The notes: generated by a model from the letters alone, not told the origin. 21,904 nucleotides of DNA from an uncultured Blautia sp. (GCA_937893675.1 CALBGI010000016.1:1-21904), one strand, 5' to 3'. Positions 1-7,281 are shown, counted from the stretch's first letter. Numbers and translations: made by a program.

Positions 1-37
1 CTGGCGGTCTATCTCTTGTTTTCGGTTGCTTGCTTCC

Positions 38-178
38 TTACCGTACATGAGCATTGGCGCCGGGGTTATCGTTACCATATCCTTCCATCAGGTTGACCAC
101 GCCCCACACAGCCAGACCGGCACCCAGTGCGATAACGAGAGTCTGAAGAACGGTTACTGCGCTATTGAAAAATGCCAT
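38..178 (-). CDS. Maff2 family small membrane protein of conjugative elements
   Basis: A 46-residue protein starting MAFFNSAVTVLQTLV and ending at TAA. Residues about 5-30 form one long hydrophobic Gly/Ala-rich helix, followed by a short polar tail rich in Asn and Gly. This matches the Maff2 family, single-helix proteins encoded beside virD4 in Clostridia ICEs and probably part of the membrane transfer channel; the exact role is not known. I chose this start because AAGGAGG (187-194) lies 8 nt upstream and the hydrophobic segment follows at once; the longer in-frame extension to 274 has no ribosome site and reads as non-coding. It is the most downstream gene of the transfer operon visible here, and further transfer genes should follow off the left edge. 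Confidence 0.85.
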   Translation of the reverse strand: MAFFNSAVTVLQTLVIALGAGLAVWGVVNLMEGYGNDNPGANAHVR

Positions 179-384
179 AAATGTGTACCTCCTTGTACAA
201 TGCGCCCTTGTAGGCGGATGAATAGTGATTTTCCATTTGCATGTGCACCTGCAAATGGGCAAACATATAGCCAAGTCTCCAATCCCAATCAGAAACCTGG
301 CTATGTAAAGAGGCGGCAGCTCGCCGCCCCTTCTTATTCTGTTGTCAGCAGCGCACCCATGACATCTTCGTCACCGGAACAAAC
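179..384. other. virD4-maff2 intergenic gap with three inverted repeats
   Basis: This is the only sizeable gap inside the transfer operon. It holds a perfect 9-bp inverted repeat CCATTTGCA/TGCAAATGG (233-241 and 250-258), a GC hairpin GGCGGC/GCCGCC (312-317 and 323-328), and an ATAGCCA/TGGCTAT pair flanking the sequence between them. Neither hairpin has a clear U tract on the minus strand, so they look more like RNA processing or stability structures than a terminator. No promoter could be named with confidence. Confidence 0.45.
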
Positions 385-2142
385 TTACTTGGCATGATCT
401 GCATCAACCACTTCGTACTTATCACCGGGCTTGAGTTTCAGCCGATGGTCAAGAAACGCCTCGATGCTGAACGTGTTTTTCTTATCAGCACCGGCAGTGA
501 GCTTGTAGTTCGGATGCTGGGTCAGATCATATTTATCTGACTTGAACGGTCTCACACCGCGCAGTTGCAAAATGCACTTACCGCCATCCAACACAGACAG
601 TTCATCCACCGAGGCCAGGTCATGCCCGACTTTTTGGTAATTGGTGCCGTAGGATGGGCTATTACCTCTGGTATCGGAAGTGTTGTACAGATCAATCGTT
701 TCTTTCCCCAGTGCCTGATTCAGCTCTTTCAGCGTAGTCGGCTCCGAACCGCCAAGAAAAATACGGGAATCCATATTGCCGATGATGGTATCGGCATTGT
801 CCTTGTAGATTGCCTTCAACTGGCTCTGTGCCTGAAGCACCAGACACGCCGAGATTTCTCTTGATCGGATGGTGGCTACCAGCTTTTCCAGATTCGGAAT
901 CTGACCAATGTTCGCACACTCATCAATCAGGCAGCGCACATGCACCGGCAGTCTGCCGCCGTAAACATCATCCGCTTTTTCGCACAGCAGGTTAAACAGC
1001 TGTGTGTAAATCATGGAAATCAGGAAATTAAAAGTCGGGTCTGTATCGCTCATAATGAGGAACAGAGCCGTTTTCTTATCTCCCACCGTATCCAGCGACA
1101 GCTCATCGTACATAGTGATATCACGGACTTCCTCAATATCGAAGGGAGCAAGACGTGCGCCGCAGCTCACCAGAATCGACTTTAAGGTCTTGCCCGCCGC
1201 CAGCTTGAACTTGGTATATTGGCGGACAGCAAAGTGGTTCGGTTTTTTCTTTTTCAGAGCTTCAAACATCTGATCCACTGGATTCTGAAAGGTTTCATCA
1301 TCCTCGCGTACTTCCATCGCATTCAGAAATTCAATCAGTGTTGCAAAGTTCTGCTCTTCCAGCGGTGCCTCATAGTGGATATAACCAATCAAAGCACAAT
1401 ACAGCAAGGTCTCTGCCTTCGTCCAGAATTCGTCACCGGCCTTGCCGTCCCCTTTGGTGTTGGCAATGAGCGTTGTGGTCAGCTTCAAAATATCCTTTTC
1501 GCTGTGAATATACGCGAAGGGATTATAATGCATCGACTTTCTGAAATTGATAGTATTGAAAATCCGGATACTGTATCCGTTCTTCAAAAGGGCTTGGCCG
1601 CAGTCGATTACGATATCGCCTTTCGGGTCAGTGACCACATAGGAACTGTGGCATTGTAAAAGATTGGGTTTAAGCCAAAACCGGGTCTTGCCGCTGCCGG
1701 AGCCGCCCACCACCAGCACGTTTTTGTTTCGGGCATTTGCCGGATTCTTCGGGCGGTTGCCCATCATCAGCCGCTCCGTCCGGGTCAGAATCACATTGTT
1801 TGCAAACACTGGATCTTCAAACGGTTCGATGTCTTTCTGCGTACCCCAACGAGCAGAGCCATACTCCATGCCATGGCGATATTTCTTGGCATTTTTGCCT
1901 TTCAGGTACACAGCAAGCCGCAAACCCGCTCCGCAGCACACACCAATCAGCAAATCCATCGGATGCAGACTTGGCATCGGGTTAGAAAATGCTGCACCCA
2001 GGGCAGAAAGAAAGCCGAGGAGCTTTTCAGACATGTCTGCGCCCTCGGCAATTCTCCACGCTTCTCCCAGATTGGTACATACAAGACCGGCAATAAAGTA
2101 CGGCAGGTTCAGGATCAGCAGCTTTTTGGTCTTATTACTCAT
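385..2142 (-). CDS. virD4: VirD4/TraG-type type IV coupling protein (conjugation ATPase)
   Basis: A 585-residue type IV secretion coupling ATPase that should dock the relaxase-DNA complex to the transfer channel at the inner face of the membrane. Two N-terminal membrane helices lie at about residues 7-25 and 62-80. The Walker A motif GGSGSGKT is at 146-153, followed by VVTDPKGD (169-176), and the Walker B-type LIDECANIG is at 405-413. The segment LVLQAQSQLK at about 434-443 is typical of TraG/VirD4 proteins. Length is normal for the short Gram-positive form without a large all-alpha extension. The start overlaps the pcfB stop as ATGA (2139-2142), with AGGAG about 8-9 nt upstream, implying coupled translation. 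PcfB upstream and Maff2 downstream are its usual neighbours. It appears intact. Confidence 0.95.
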   Translation of the reverse strand: MSNKTKKLLILNLPYFIAGLVCTNLGEAWRIAEGADMSEKLLGFLSALGAAFSNPMPSLHPMDLLIGVCCGAGLRLAVYLKGKNAKKYRHGMEYGSARWGTQKDIEPFEDPVFANNVILTRTERLMMGNRPKNPANARNKNVLVVGGSGSGKTRFWLKPNLLQCHSSYVVTDPKGDIVIDCGQALLKNGYSIRIFNTINFRKSMHYNPFAYIHSEKDILKLTTTLIANTKGDGKAGDEFWTKAETLLYCALIGYIHYEAPLEEQNFATLIEFLNAMEVREDDETFQNPVDQMFEALKKKKPNHFAVRQYTKFKLAAGKTLKSILVSCGARLAPFDIEEVRDITMYDELSLDTVGDKKTALFLIMSDTDPTFNFLISMIYTQLFNLLCEKADDVYGGRLPVHVRCLIDECANIGQIPNLEKLVATIRSREISACLVLQAQSQLKAIYKDNADTIIGNMDSRIFLGGSEPTTLKELNQALGKETIDLYNTSDTRGNSPSYGTNYQKVGHDLASVDELSVLDGGKCILQLRGVRPFKSDKYDLTQHPNYKLTAGADKKNTFSIEAFLDHRLKLKPGDKYEVVDADHAK

Positions 2143-2621
2143 AGATCACGCTCCTGACTTTTATGGCGAACCTTATCCGGCAGAATTGCAGCCACCAGTT
2201 CTTTGAGCTTGTTAAGCTGCTCCAGAACACTCGGTTTTTCCTTTGCTTTCAGCTTGCGGTTGGTGAATTCCTCAAAAGCGGAAGTCAGTGCATCCGCATC
2301 CTTCGCCTTAAAGAATACTGTGTACTTGGGTGGCATCACATTTTGGTCTTTCGTAATGGCATAATCCACACCATATTTCCGCGCCACCTGTTCAAAGCCT
2401 TTCAAATCTGTTTTCTCAATGGGGATACTGCTGACTCCCTGATTCTGACCGATCAGTTCTTTGATGCTCTGCTTTCCAATCGGCAGCTGCGACGTTTTCT
2501 GAGCAACCTTCGCCTGATGGTGCCGTTTCCAGGCATTATAGCCATTCACGATGGTGCGAAAGGTCAGTTTCGTGGTGCTGATTGCCAGATTGACTGTACG
2601 ATTTTCAACTTCTTCCTGCAT
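2139..2621 (-). CDS. pcfB: PcfB family conjugation accessory protein (DUF3801)
   Basis: A 160-residue soluble protein that fits the PcfB/DUF3801 family, named after the pCF10 accessory factor. The N-terminal part contains NGYNAWKRHH, and the middle has KYGVDYAITKD (about residues 82-92) followed by YTVFFKAKDADALTSAFEEF (99-118), the most family-like stretch. The C-terminal third is Lys-rich. In pCF10, family members are thought to assist DNA processing and delivery at the coupling protein, which agrees with its position directly before virD4 with a 4-nt overlap. AGGAGG (2631-2637) lies about 9 nt before the ATG. No catalytic residues can be named. Confidence 0.85.
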   Translation of the reverse strand: MQEEVENRTVNLAISTTKLTFRTIVNGYNAWKRHHQAKVAQKTSQLPIGKQSIKELIGQNQGVSSIPIEKTDLKGFEQVARKYGVDYAITKDQNVMPPKYTVFFKAKDADALTSAFEEFTNRKLKAKEKPSVLEQLNKLKELVAAILPDKVRHKSQERDL

Positions 2622-2639
2622 GAATATCCGCCTCCTTCC

Positions 2640-3275
2640 TTACAAACTATCCCGGTCCGGTGCCGGTTTGCTCTTTTCCTGGGACTTTGCAGCCTTTTCC
2701 TCCATCTTCTTCACCATGTCATCCGGGACCGGAATTGCCATGATGCTGCGACCCATACGAACGAACATCTGGGGCTGATGGAACTGTTCCTCAAATTTCT
2801 GCATCTGCTCCGATGTCAGAGAACCAAAATCATCCTCTGTCAGCCCTACCACCAGAAAATCACCGGCATAAATGTCCTGCATATCCCCGTCTTCGGTGTA
2901 AATCGCACGGTTCAGCGGTAAACCATTGATTTTACCGGATTCATTCAGAATAATGGCCACTTCATCCTCAAATGGATAGGTTACTTCAATATCGCCGCCG
3001 ACCATAGCCTGCAAATCTTCCAGCTCCGTGCCAACACTGATTTTTTTCGGGTAGGCATTGGGCTGTACCAGCAGCACATTCATTGTCCTGGTCTCTGCCA
3101 GTTCATGTTCTCCCACGGTCTTGAAGTCCACACCGGTGAAATCGCCGGAATCCAGAACATAGTCCTGATTGTTCCACGCCTGCGTCACCATGCGTTCCGC
3201 GTCTTCCTGTGAGGCAGCTTCCACAGAAACCTTTCTCTGGAGAGTTTCCGTAATCTCCACATCGAATTTCTTCAT
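2640..3275 (-). CDS. DpnD/PcfM N-terminal domain fused to DUF3846 domain
   Basis: A 211-residue cytosolic protein of two parts. Residues 1 to about 55 (MKKFDVEITETLQRKVSVEA, then EDAERMV and YVLDSGDFTGVDF) match the DpnD/PcfM small-domain pattern. Residues about 65-145 (MNVLLVQPNAYPKK, then LNRAIYTEDGDMQDIYAGDF) match DUF3846, which is common in Clostridia ICEs and phages and has no assigned activity. The C-terminus is charged and low in complexity. The start chosen is the ATG at 3275, 5 nt after AGGAGG; the in-frame GTG two codons upstream directly abuts the ribosome site. It lies 10 nt after the preceding gene and 18 nt before pcfB, so it is part of the operon. Domain naming is from memory of the families. 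Confidence 0.75.
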   Translation of the reverse strand: MKKFDVEITETLQRKVSVEAASQEDAERMVTQAWNNQDYVLDSGDFTGVDFKTVGEHELAETRTMNVLLVQPNAYPKKISVGTELEDLQAMVGGDIEVTYPFEDEVAIILNESGKINGLPLNRAIYTEDGDMQDIYAGDFLVVGLTEDDFGSLTSEQMQKFEEQFHQPQMFVRMGRSIMAIPVPDDMVKKMEEKAAKSQEKSKPAPDRDSL

Positions 3276-3285
3276 AGGCACCTCC

Positions 3286-3792
3286 TTAGATCAGGCGCAG
3301 TGCCGGAACCAACTCACCGCCAATGGAAACCACCGTCAGGTTTTCGTTCACATAGTCGATGGTGCGTTCCAGCGTAAACAAATTGATGCTGCATTCGTTG
3401 CCGTTCTGGTCGATTTCCGAAACTTCCGCAGCTCCCAGCAGATAGCGGGTTCTGTCAGTCTCGATCACATCGCTCTTATCGTAATGGAGAAGCAGTTCCC
3501 CATCTGCCACCAGATCAGCCTCCATCTCATCATAAACATCCTCAAAGATGTCTCGACTGCCAGCCTCGGTTAGAAGTTCGCCGCCAGCCCCCGGCAGGAT
3601 CACCATCACAATGCGCTCCTTCGGGTGATCTTCACGGATTGCCTCCAGCATCAGCCAGTTATGAAGCATCGCAATGGACTTCTCAAACTTGGGATCATCC
3701 ATCGGATTGGGCTGCGATGCACCGTTCGGACAGTTCTTGCAGTCCATACTGCACACTGCGTTGTTCTGATTCTTCTTAAAGTTCATCATCAT
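3286..3792 (-). CDS. Unrecognised 168-aa protein with N-terminal Cys cluster
   Basis: I do not recognise a family. The N-terminus has three cysteines in a metal-binding-like pattern, CSMDCKNCP (residues 14-22), which could hold zinc or an Fe-S centre. The rest is acidic, with alternating hydrophobic segments (RIVMVILPGAGGELL, RTRYLLGAAEVSEI, TVVSIGGELVPALRLI) that suggest a compact alpha/beta fold. There are no membrane helices or signal peptide. AAGGAG lies 6 nt before the first of three consecutive ATG codons. It sits 10 nt downstream of parB and 10 nt upstream of the DpnD/DUF3846 gene, so it is cotranscribed with the transfer and maintenance genes. It is clearly a real coding gene; the function is open. 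Confidence 0.8.
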   Translation of the reverse strand: MMMNFKKNQNNAVCSMDCKNCPNGASQPNPMDDPKFEKSIAMLHNWLMLEAIREDHPKERIVMVILPGAGGELLTEAGSRDIFEDVYDEMEADLVADGELLLHYDKSDVIETDRTRYLLGAAEVSEIDQNGNECSINLFTLERTIDYVNENLTVVSIGGELVPALRLI

Positions 3793-3802
3793 AAAAATCT
3801 CC

Positions 3803-4714
3803 TTATCGTTCCATATCTCGTTGTTTACTTCGCTGCCACTTTTCCAGCAGCCGGATAATCGTGTCCTGCATCTGCTTCGGCGTATAGGATTTCGGGAAAT
3901 ACTTCCGAAGAACCTCGTTTTTAATCGTCACATGGTCAAGCTCATCCTTTTTGATTTCATTCATCACTTCACACATGGCATCCAAGGTACAGCCGCCCTC
4001 CTGCGAGAGCTTTTTCAGCCGCTGTGCCTGCGACAGGGATGGAGATGCCTGTGCATAGTCCATAGCCTCCAGAAATTCTTTCTGTTCAAATGGCTTCAGA
4101 TAAGACAGCTCTACCGCCGGATTGAAGGCGATTTTCTTCTCATCCACCATATCCAGAATTTCTGGAATCAGGTTGGTAAGGCGGATATAGCGATGAACCT
4201 GATTACGGCTATCGCCAGCTTCTTGCCCGACAATATCAAGGGATTGCAACTTCATCCCAACTTGGGATGAAGTTTCCTCTCCCCGTTCACCTTGATGTTT
4301 GATTGCTTCCAGCTTCATCTTGTAGGAAAACGCTCTCTCGCTGGGAAGAATATTCTCCCGCTGCAAGTTGCTGTCCACCATAAAGATGATTGCCGCATCA
4401 TCATCCATTTCCTTGACGATGACCGGCACTTTCTCCAAACCTGCCAGCTGCGCTGCATGAAGCCTGCGGTGTCCCGAAAGGATTTCAAATCCGCCTTCCG
4501 GATCAGGCCGTACAATCAGCGGTGATACCACACCGATCTGCTTGATGCTCTCCACGGTCTGTTCCATCAGCTCATCGTCCAGCACCTTAAAGGGATGCCC
4601 TTCAAAGGGATGCAGGTCAGAAAGCGGCATCTCCGTCCGCTGCTCCTTAGCCGCAGCGTCGGCAGCTGAGCCACTGCGGTTTTCTGTTGTAATACTGGTT
4701 TTTGCTTTTGCCAT
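3803..4714 (-). CDS. parB: ParB/RepB/Spo0J family partition or regulatory protein
   Basis: A 303-residue ParB-like protein. The N-terminal domain starts near residue 27 (MPLSDLHPFEGHPFKV) and includes IKQIGVVSPLIVRP (57-70), the ILSGHRRLHAAQLAG box (78-92) and NLQRENILPSERAFSYK (116-132). These correspond to ParB boxes used for nucleotide (CTP) and partner contacts; the GHRR at 81-84 replaces the more usual GERR. A helix-turn-helix follows at about 158-180 (IVGQEAGDSRNQVHRYIRLT). No ParA is seen, so it may act in segregation of an excised circular element or in regulating the operon. Codons for residues about 148-157 contain a perfect palindrome (4248-4274). GGAAGGAGG lies about 12 nt before the ATG, a rather long gap. 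Confidence 0.92.
   Translation of the reverse strand: MAKAKTSITTENRSGSAADAAAKEQRTEMPLSDLHPFEGHPFKVLDDELMEQTVESIKQIGVVSPLIVRPDPEGGFEILSGHRRLHAAQLAGLEKVPVIVKEMDDDAAIIFMVDSNLQRENILPSERAFSYKMKLEAIKHQGERGEETSSQVGMKLQSLDIVGQEAGDSRNQVHRYIRLTNLIPEILDMVDEKKIAFNPAVELSYLKPFEQKEFLEAMDYAQASPSLSQAQRLKKLSQEGGCTLDAMCEVMNEIKKDELDHVTIKNEVLRKYFPKSYTPKQMQDTIIRLLEKWQRSKQRDMER
4248..4274. repeat. Perfect 27-bp palindrome inside parB
   Basis: Arms AACTTCATCCCAA (4248-4260) and TTGGGATGAAGTT (4262-4274) are exact reverse complements around a single C at 4261. The arms fall within the codons between the NxQRE box and the helix-turn-helix of ParB. It is too compact (1-nt loop) for a normal RNA hairpin, so a DNA-level site for a dimeric protein, such as a parS-like or operator site, is the more likely reading. 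A chance origin is possible but unlikely at this length. Confidence 0.85.
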
Positions 4715-4793
4715 TCAGCTTCTTAACCTCCTTCCAGCGGTGATAGATGTCATTCTTACCTGCGAAAAACGCCTTTTTTGCCTTGCACTTCAT
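4647..4793 (-). CDS. Possible 48-aa basic small protein coupled to the dnaC-like gene
   Basis: An ORF of 48 codons begins MKCKAKKAFFAGKND and ends with SCRRCG before TAA. Its ATG overlaps the TGA of the upstream ATPase gene as ATGA (4790-4793), the same junction type used by other gene pairs in this operon. AAGGAGG lies 10 nt upstream of the ATG. The product is very rich in Lys and Arg, with Cys at residues 3, 44 and 47. It overlaps the first 68 nt of parB in another frame, and the parB ribosome site lies inside it. Translation through it could help open the parB start. No family is recognised; it could be only a coupling ORF. Confidence 0.45.
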   Translation of the reverse strand: MKCKAKKAFFAGKNDIYHRWKEVKKLNGKSKNQYYNRKPQWLSCRRCG

Positions 4794-5635
4794 AGACCAA
4801 GTACCTCCTTAACGACCTGCTGTTTTTCTTTTCCAATGCTTTTTCTGCGGTCCTCTCCGCTGATTCGCACCGGCGTACACATTTCCAGAATCCTGCTGTA
4901 AATCCGGGCGTATGCCACATCCTGCGGATTGCGGATTTCTGCAATCTTCAGATTGGTTGTGATAATGACCGGAAGCCCGGACTTGTACCGCTCATCAATG
5001 ACAGCGTAGACCTGCTCCAACGCATATTCGGTGCTGCGCTCTATCCCCAGATCATCCAGAATCAACAAAGAATAATTAGAAAACGAAGCGATATACCGGT
5101 ATCGTTCTTCCGAATACATGGCACCCATCTGGTTCAGGATTTTGGAGAAGTTCGTCATCAAAACCGGAATGCCCTGATCCAGCAGCGCATTGGCAATACA
5201 TGCCGCCACAAAGGACTTTCCAGTTCCGACATCTCCCCATAACAAAAGGCCAAGGTTTTCAGCCTTGACCTTTTTCCACTGCTCCACATAGCGTTTTGCC
5301 ATCTGGATATCCTTATTATCTTCTGCAACGGCAAAATTCCATTCCAGAAGATGCTTTTCCTGAATTCCCGTTGCCTTCAGCTGCCTGATTTTGCGCTGCC
5401 GCTCCACCAGCTCATCCTGGCGTTTCTTTTCCGCCATCGCTTCTTGCTGGCATCTGCAAAGGCAGGGAACAATCTTGTCTCTGCCCCAGAGCTTTACCCT
5501 GCACTGCACCGGAGTATGACAGTTCCGGCAATACAGCAGTCCGTCCACGCCCTGGTATTCCTGCTCTCCGGGTTCTTTCGGCGTAAAGAGCGAATCCAAC
5601 GCCGCATTCAATACTTCAGGCACCATGTCGCTCAT
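4790..5635 (-). CDS. DnaC/IstB-like AAA+ ATPase with N-terminal zinc-binding cysteines
   Basis: A 281-residue helicase-loader-type ATPase. Residues 36-62 hold Cys36, Cys39, Cys58, Cys60 and Cys62, a likely zinc site. A charged helical linker (about 66-90) leads into the AAA+ core, with Walker A GDVGTGKS at 134-141, Walker B LLILDDLG at 190-197 and a sensor-1-like TTN at 226-228. DnaC and DnaI proteins load the replicative helicase at an origin, and the gene sits directly after the initiator with a 4-nt ATGA overlap (5632-5635). The pair therefore looks like an element-encoded replication module for the excised form. GGAG lies 7 nt before the chosen ATG. IstB-type transposition helpers share the fold, but no transposase is present. 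Confidence 0.88.
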   Translation of the reverse strand: MSDMVPEVLNAALDSLFTPKEPGEQEYQGVDGLLYCRNCHTPVQCRVKLWGRDKIVPCLCRCQQEAMAEKKRQDELVERQRKIRQLKATGIQEKHLLEWNFAVAEDNKDIQMAKRYVEQWKKVKAENLGLLLWGDVGTGKSFVAACIANALLDQGIPVLMTNFSKILNQMGAMYSEERYRYIASFSNYSLLILDDLGIERSTEYALEQVYAVIDERYKSGLPVIITTNLKIAEIRNPQDVAYARIYSRILEMCTPVRISGEDRRKSIGKEKQQVVKEVLGL

Positions 5636-6306
5636 AGGCTGTCTCCTGCCTCAAATGTGTAGTCTGCCGGGTTATACTTAGGCTTTTCTCTCTTTGCCCA
5701 GCTCCGGATTGTGGCAAGGTGATTTTTGTAGCTCCTGCCGGTGGAAGCCATATACTCAGAGAGCCGTTCAACCCGCATCTGATAATCTCCTGGGAACTCC
5801 TGCCGGAGCTTGCCGTATTCCGTATCGGAGAGAAGAACATTTCCGTATGAGCCATACCGATGCTGGATTTCCTTCTTCTCTCTTTTATTGATTGTTTCAG
5901 TACTTGTTCTATTAGTACTTAATTGCGCGGGATTTTCCGTAACCGGTGTGTCCGTATCCGGATTTACCGTATACGGCTTTTCCGTACACGGTGATTCCGA
6001 ACACGGCTTTTTCCTTGGCATCTCATAAATCACATACTCCGCTCTGCCCATCCGACCGTTACTCTCACGCTGCTGGTTCCTTTCCAGATACCCAAGACGC
6101 TCCAGCTCCTTCAAAGCCGTAAGCACTCCATCTACGCCGTCCGGCGTAATCGAAGATAATCCCCGTACCGAATAGTTCCATGTGTCAGGCAAACTGAGCA
6201 GCATGGAGAGAAGTCCTTTCCCTTTCAGGCTGAGACTCTGATCCCGCAAGTGGTAATTGCACATCGTTGTGTAATTGCTGTTTTTCTCAACCCTGAATAC
6301 CGGCAT
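5632..6306 (-). CDS. Replication initiator-like protein with N-terminal winged helix
   Basis: A 224-residue protein starting MPVFRVEKNSNYTTMCNYHL. Residues up to about 98 form a winged-helix domain (LSLKGKGLLSMLLSLPDTW, then SSITPDGVDGVLTALKELER and GYLER), as in phage and ICE replisome organisers. A linker of five pentads of the type P-x-T-E-x follows (about residues 101-125), then a C-terminal domain with LSDTEYGKLRQEFPGDY and YMASTGRSYKNHLATIRSW, as seen in DnaD-like initiator proteins. The codons of the linker form tandem 15-bp repeats (5935-6009). The start at 6306 fits the family and places GGTGAG just upstream; an ATG 12 nt earlier abuts the purine-rich ribosome site. The next gene is the helicase-loader-like ATPase, supporting a role in replication. 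Confidence 0.85.
   Translation of the reverse strand: MPVFRVEKNSNYTTMCNYHLRDQSLSLKGKGLLSMLLSLPDTWNYSVRGLSSITPDGVDGVLTALKELERLGYLERNQQRESNGRMGRAEYVIYEMPRKKPCSESPCTEKPYTVNPDTDTPVTENPAQLSTNRTSTETINKREKKEIQHRYGSYGNVLLSDTEYGKLRQEFPGDYQMRVERLSEYMASTGRSYKNHLATIRSWAKREKPKYNPADYTFEAGDSL
5880..5934. other. AT-rich stretch beside the iteron array (possible unwinding element)
   Basis: This segment is markedly AT-rich compared with its surroundings and directly adjoins the repeats at 5935-6009. It carries two copies of AGTACTT (5899-5905 and 5914-5920) spaced 15 nt apart, the same period as the repeats. An AT-rich segment beside initiator-binding repeats is the usual layout of a theta-type origin such as lambda ori. 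The role is inferred. Confidence 0.45.
5935..6009. repeat. Five tandem 15-bp iteron-like repeats inside the initiator gene
   Basis: Five head-to-tail 15-bp units start at 5935, 5950, 5965, 5980 and 5995. Their cores are CCGTAACCGG, CCGTATCCGG, CCGTATACGG, CCGTACACGG and CCGAACACGG, giving the consensus CCGTAnnCGG; the third is a perfect 10-bp palindrome. Being a multiple of three, the array keeps the reading frame and encodes a pentapeptide repeat linking the DNA-binding and C-terminal domains. Phage lambda carries its origin iterons within the O gene in the same relative place. I read it as a probable replication origin. Confidence 0.8.
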
Positions 6307-6454
6307 GGTGCTCACCATCCTTTTTCGCAGGCTCCGCTTTTTTCTTCGGACATTTGCGCGGACGATCTTCGCTGTCCTCCCGGCGATGGTATTTGCCGGT
6401 ATCCTGCATCATGCGTTCAAACGCCTGAAGGCGTCCCTCTGTAAAAAGCGTCAT
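6287..6454 (-). CDS. Small unknown 55-aa basic protein between antirepressor and initiator
   Basis: The protein starts MTLFTEGRLQAFERMMQDTG and continues into a Lys/Arg- and Glu-rich tail with PRKCPKKK. Its ATG overlaps the TGA of the upstream antirepressor gene as ATGA (6451-6454), and its end overlaps the initiator gene by 20 nt. This tight fit in the operon and the well-formed N-terminal helix support a real gene. An alternative ATG at 6469 would overlap the previous gene more deeply. I do not assign a function; similar short ORFs starting TEGRLQAFERMM-like are, to my memory, seen in related ICEs. Confidence 0.65.
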   Translation of the reverse strand: MTLFTEGRLQAFERMMQDTGKYHRREDSEDRPRKCPKKKAEPAKKDGEHHAGIQG

Positions 6455-7281
6455 TCGATCACACCCCATTTCTTAAACAACTTGAAGAGATGATTCTTTC
6501 CCTTGCAGGTCACTCTCGTCTGCTGCACCAGTTTTCCGCTTCTGCCGTAGCAATCCCGGACAATAAAATAGCCCCTTGCAGATTTGTCTGCAAAAGGCAT
6601 CAGCCAGCCACTCGGACTGCGGTACAGATAGCGATGATCCAGTAAGAGAGCCACTGCCGTCTTCTCCGGGATTCCGATTTCCTTACAGAAATTCCGGATG
6701 CAGGTACAATCCTCCGAGTTCACAAAGGTATCGAAGTAGTCTGCCTTGGGCTGTGCCGCATCCAGCTGTTTGCGGATACCCTCAAGCTGCTCCCTCTCGG
6801 CTACAAGCTCCTGTGCCAGGGTGTAGATGACCTCCGGATGCTGAATCACCTGATCCAAAATGGAATCGCTCATATACACACCATGCTTTCGGATGGACGG
6901 GAGAACTTCATCAAACACCCAGTGTTCAAATCGTTCTGCCGATGGCAGCTTGCTGTGAACGATCAGCCGGTAAACATCGCCTTCTGTGATAAAGGCGATT
7001 TCAACGACCTGCTCTCCAGCATCCCCATACTGATTCACCTTCTGAACGACCCCCTCGCGTTTCGTTAGGGGGCCTCTGCAATGGCGTTTCACTGCGGCGT
7101 AGGGATTCACATACCCCAACGCTTTCGCCACATCGCTTGCACAGAAGAAGGTCTTGCCTGCCTCCTGCAACACGCGGATCGAACCAAACTCCTGGTTCTC
7201 GAACACCTCCGTCATCTGCCTCGACTGTCCGCCATGACTGCCCACATCGGTGTCATGGGTCTTCTGATTGAAATCCGTCAT
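6451..7281 (-). CDS. BRO-N / KilAC domain phage-type antirepressor
   Basis: A 276-residue protein with an N-terminal BRO-N (prophage antirepressor) domain at about residues 25-135, marked by FFCASDVAKALGYVNPYAAV, ITEGDVYRLIVHSKLPSAE and WVFDEVLPSIRKHG. A coiled linker (about 155-175) leads to a KilAC-type C-terminal domain with FVNSEDCTCIRNFCKEIGIP and GYFIVRDCYG. In phages such proteins lift repression by binding a repressor or bind DNA themselves. Here it heads the replication/transfer operon, so it may act as the switch for excision or transfer. AGGAGGT lies 7 nt before the ATG. A terminator-like hairpin lies about 45 nt upstream of the start (7326-7380). The gene appears intact. Confidence 0.9.
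   Translation of the reverse strand: MTDFNQKTHDTDVGSHGGQSRQMTEVFENQEFGSIRVLQEAGKTFFCASDVAKALGYVNPYAAVKRHCRGPLTKREGVVQKVNQYGDAGEQVVEIAFITEGDVYRLIVHSKLPSAERFEHWVFDEVLPSIRKHGVYMSDSILDQVIQHPEVIYTLAQELVAEREQLEGIRKQLDAAQPKADYFDTFVNSEDCTCIRNFCKEIGIPEKTAVALLLDHRYLYRSPSGWLMPFADKSARGYFIVRDCYGRSGKLVQQTRVTCKGKNHLFKLFKKWGVIE

Noticed and set aside
1664..2206. 180-codon plus ORF over virD4 and other long plus-strand ORFs (for example 2163-2921 and 13055-13627)
   Set aside because: They are antisense shadows of clearly recognisable minus-strand genes, with no ribosome sites or family features.
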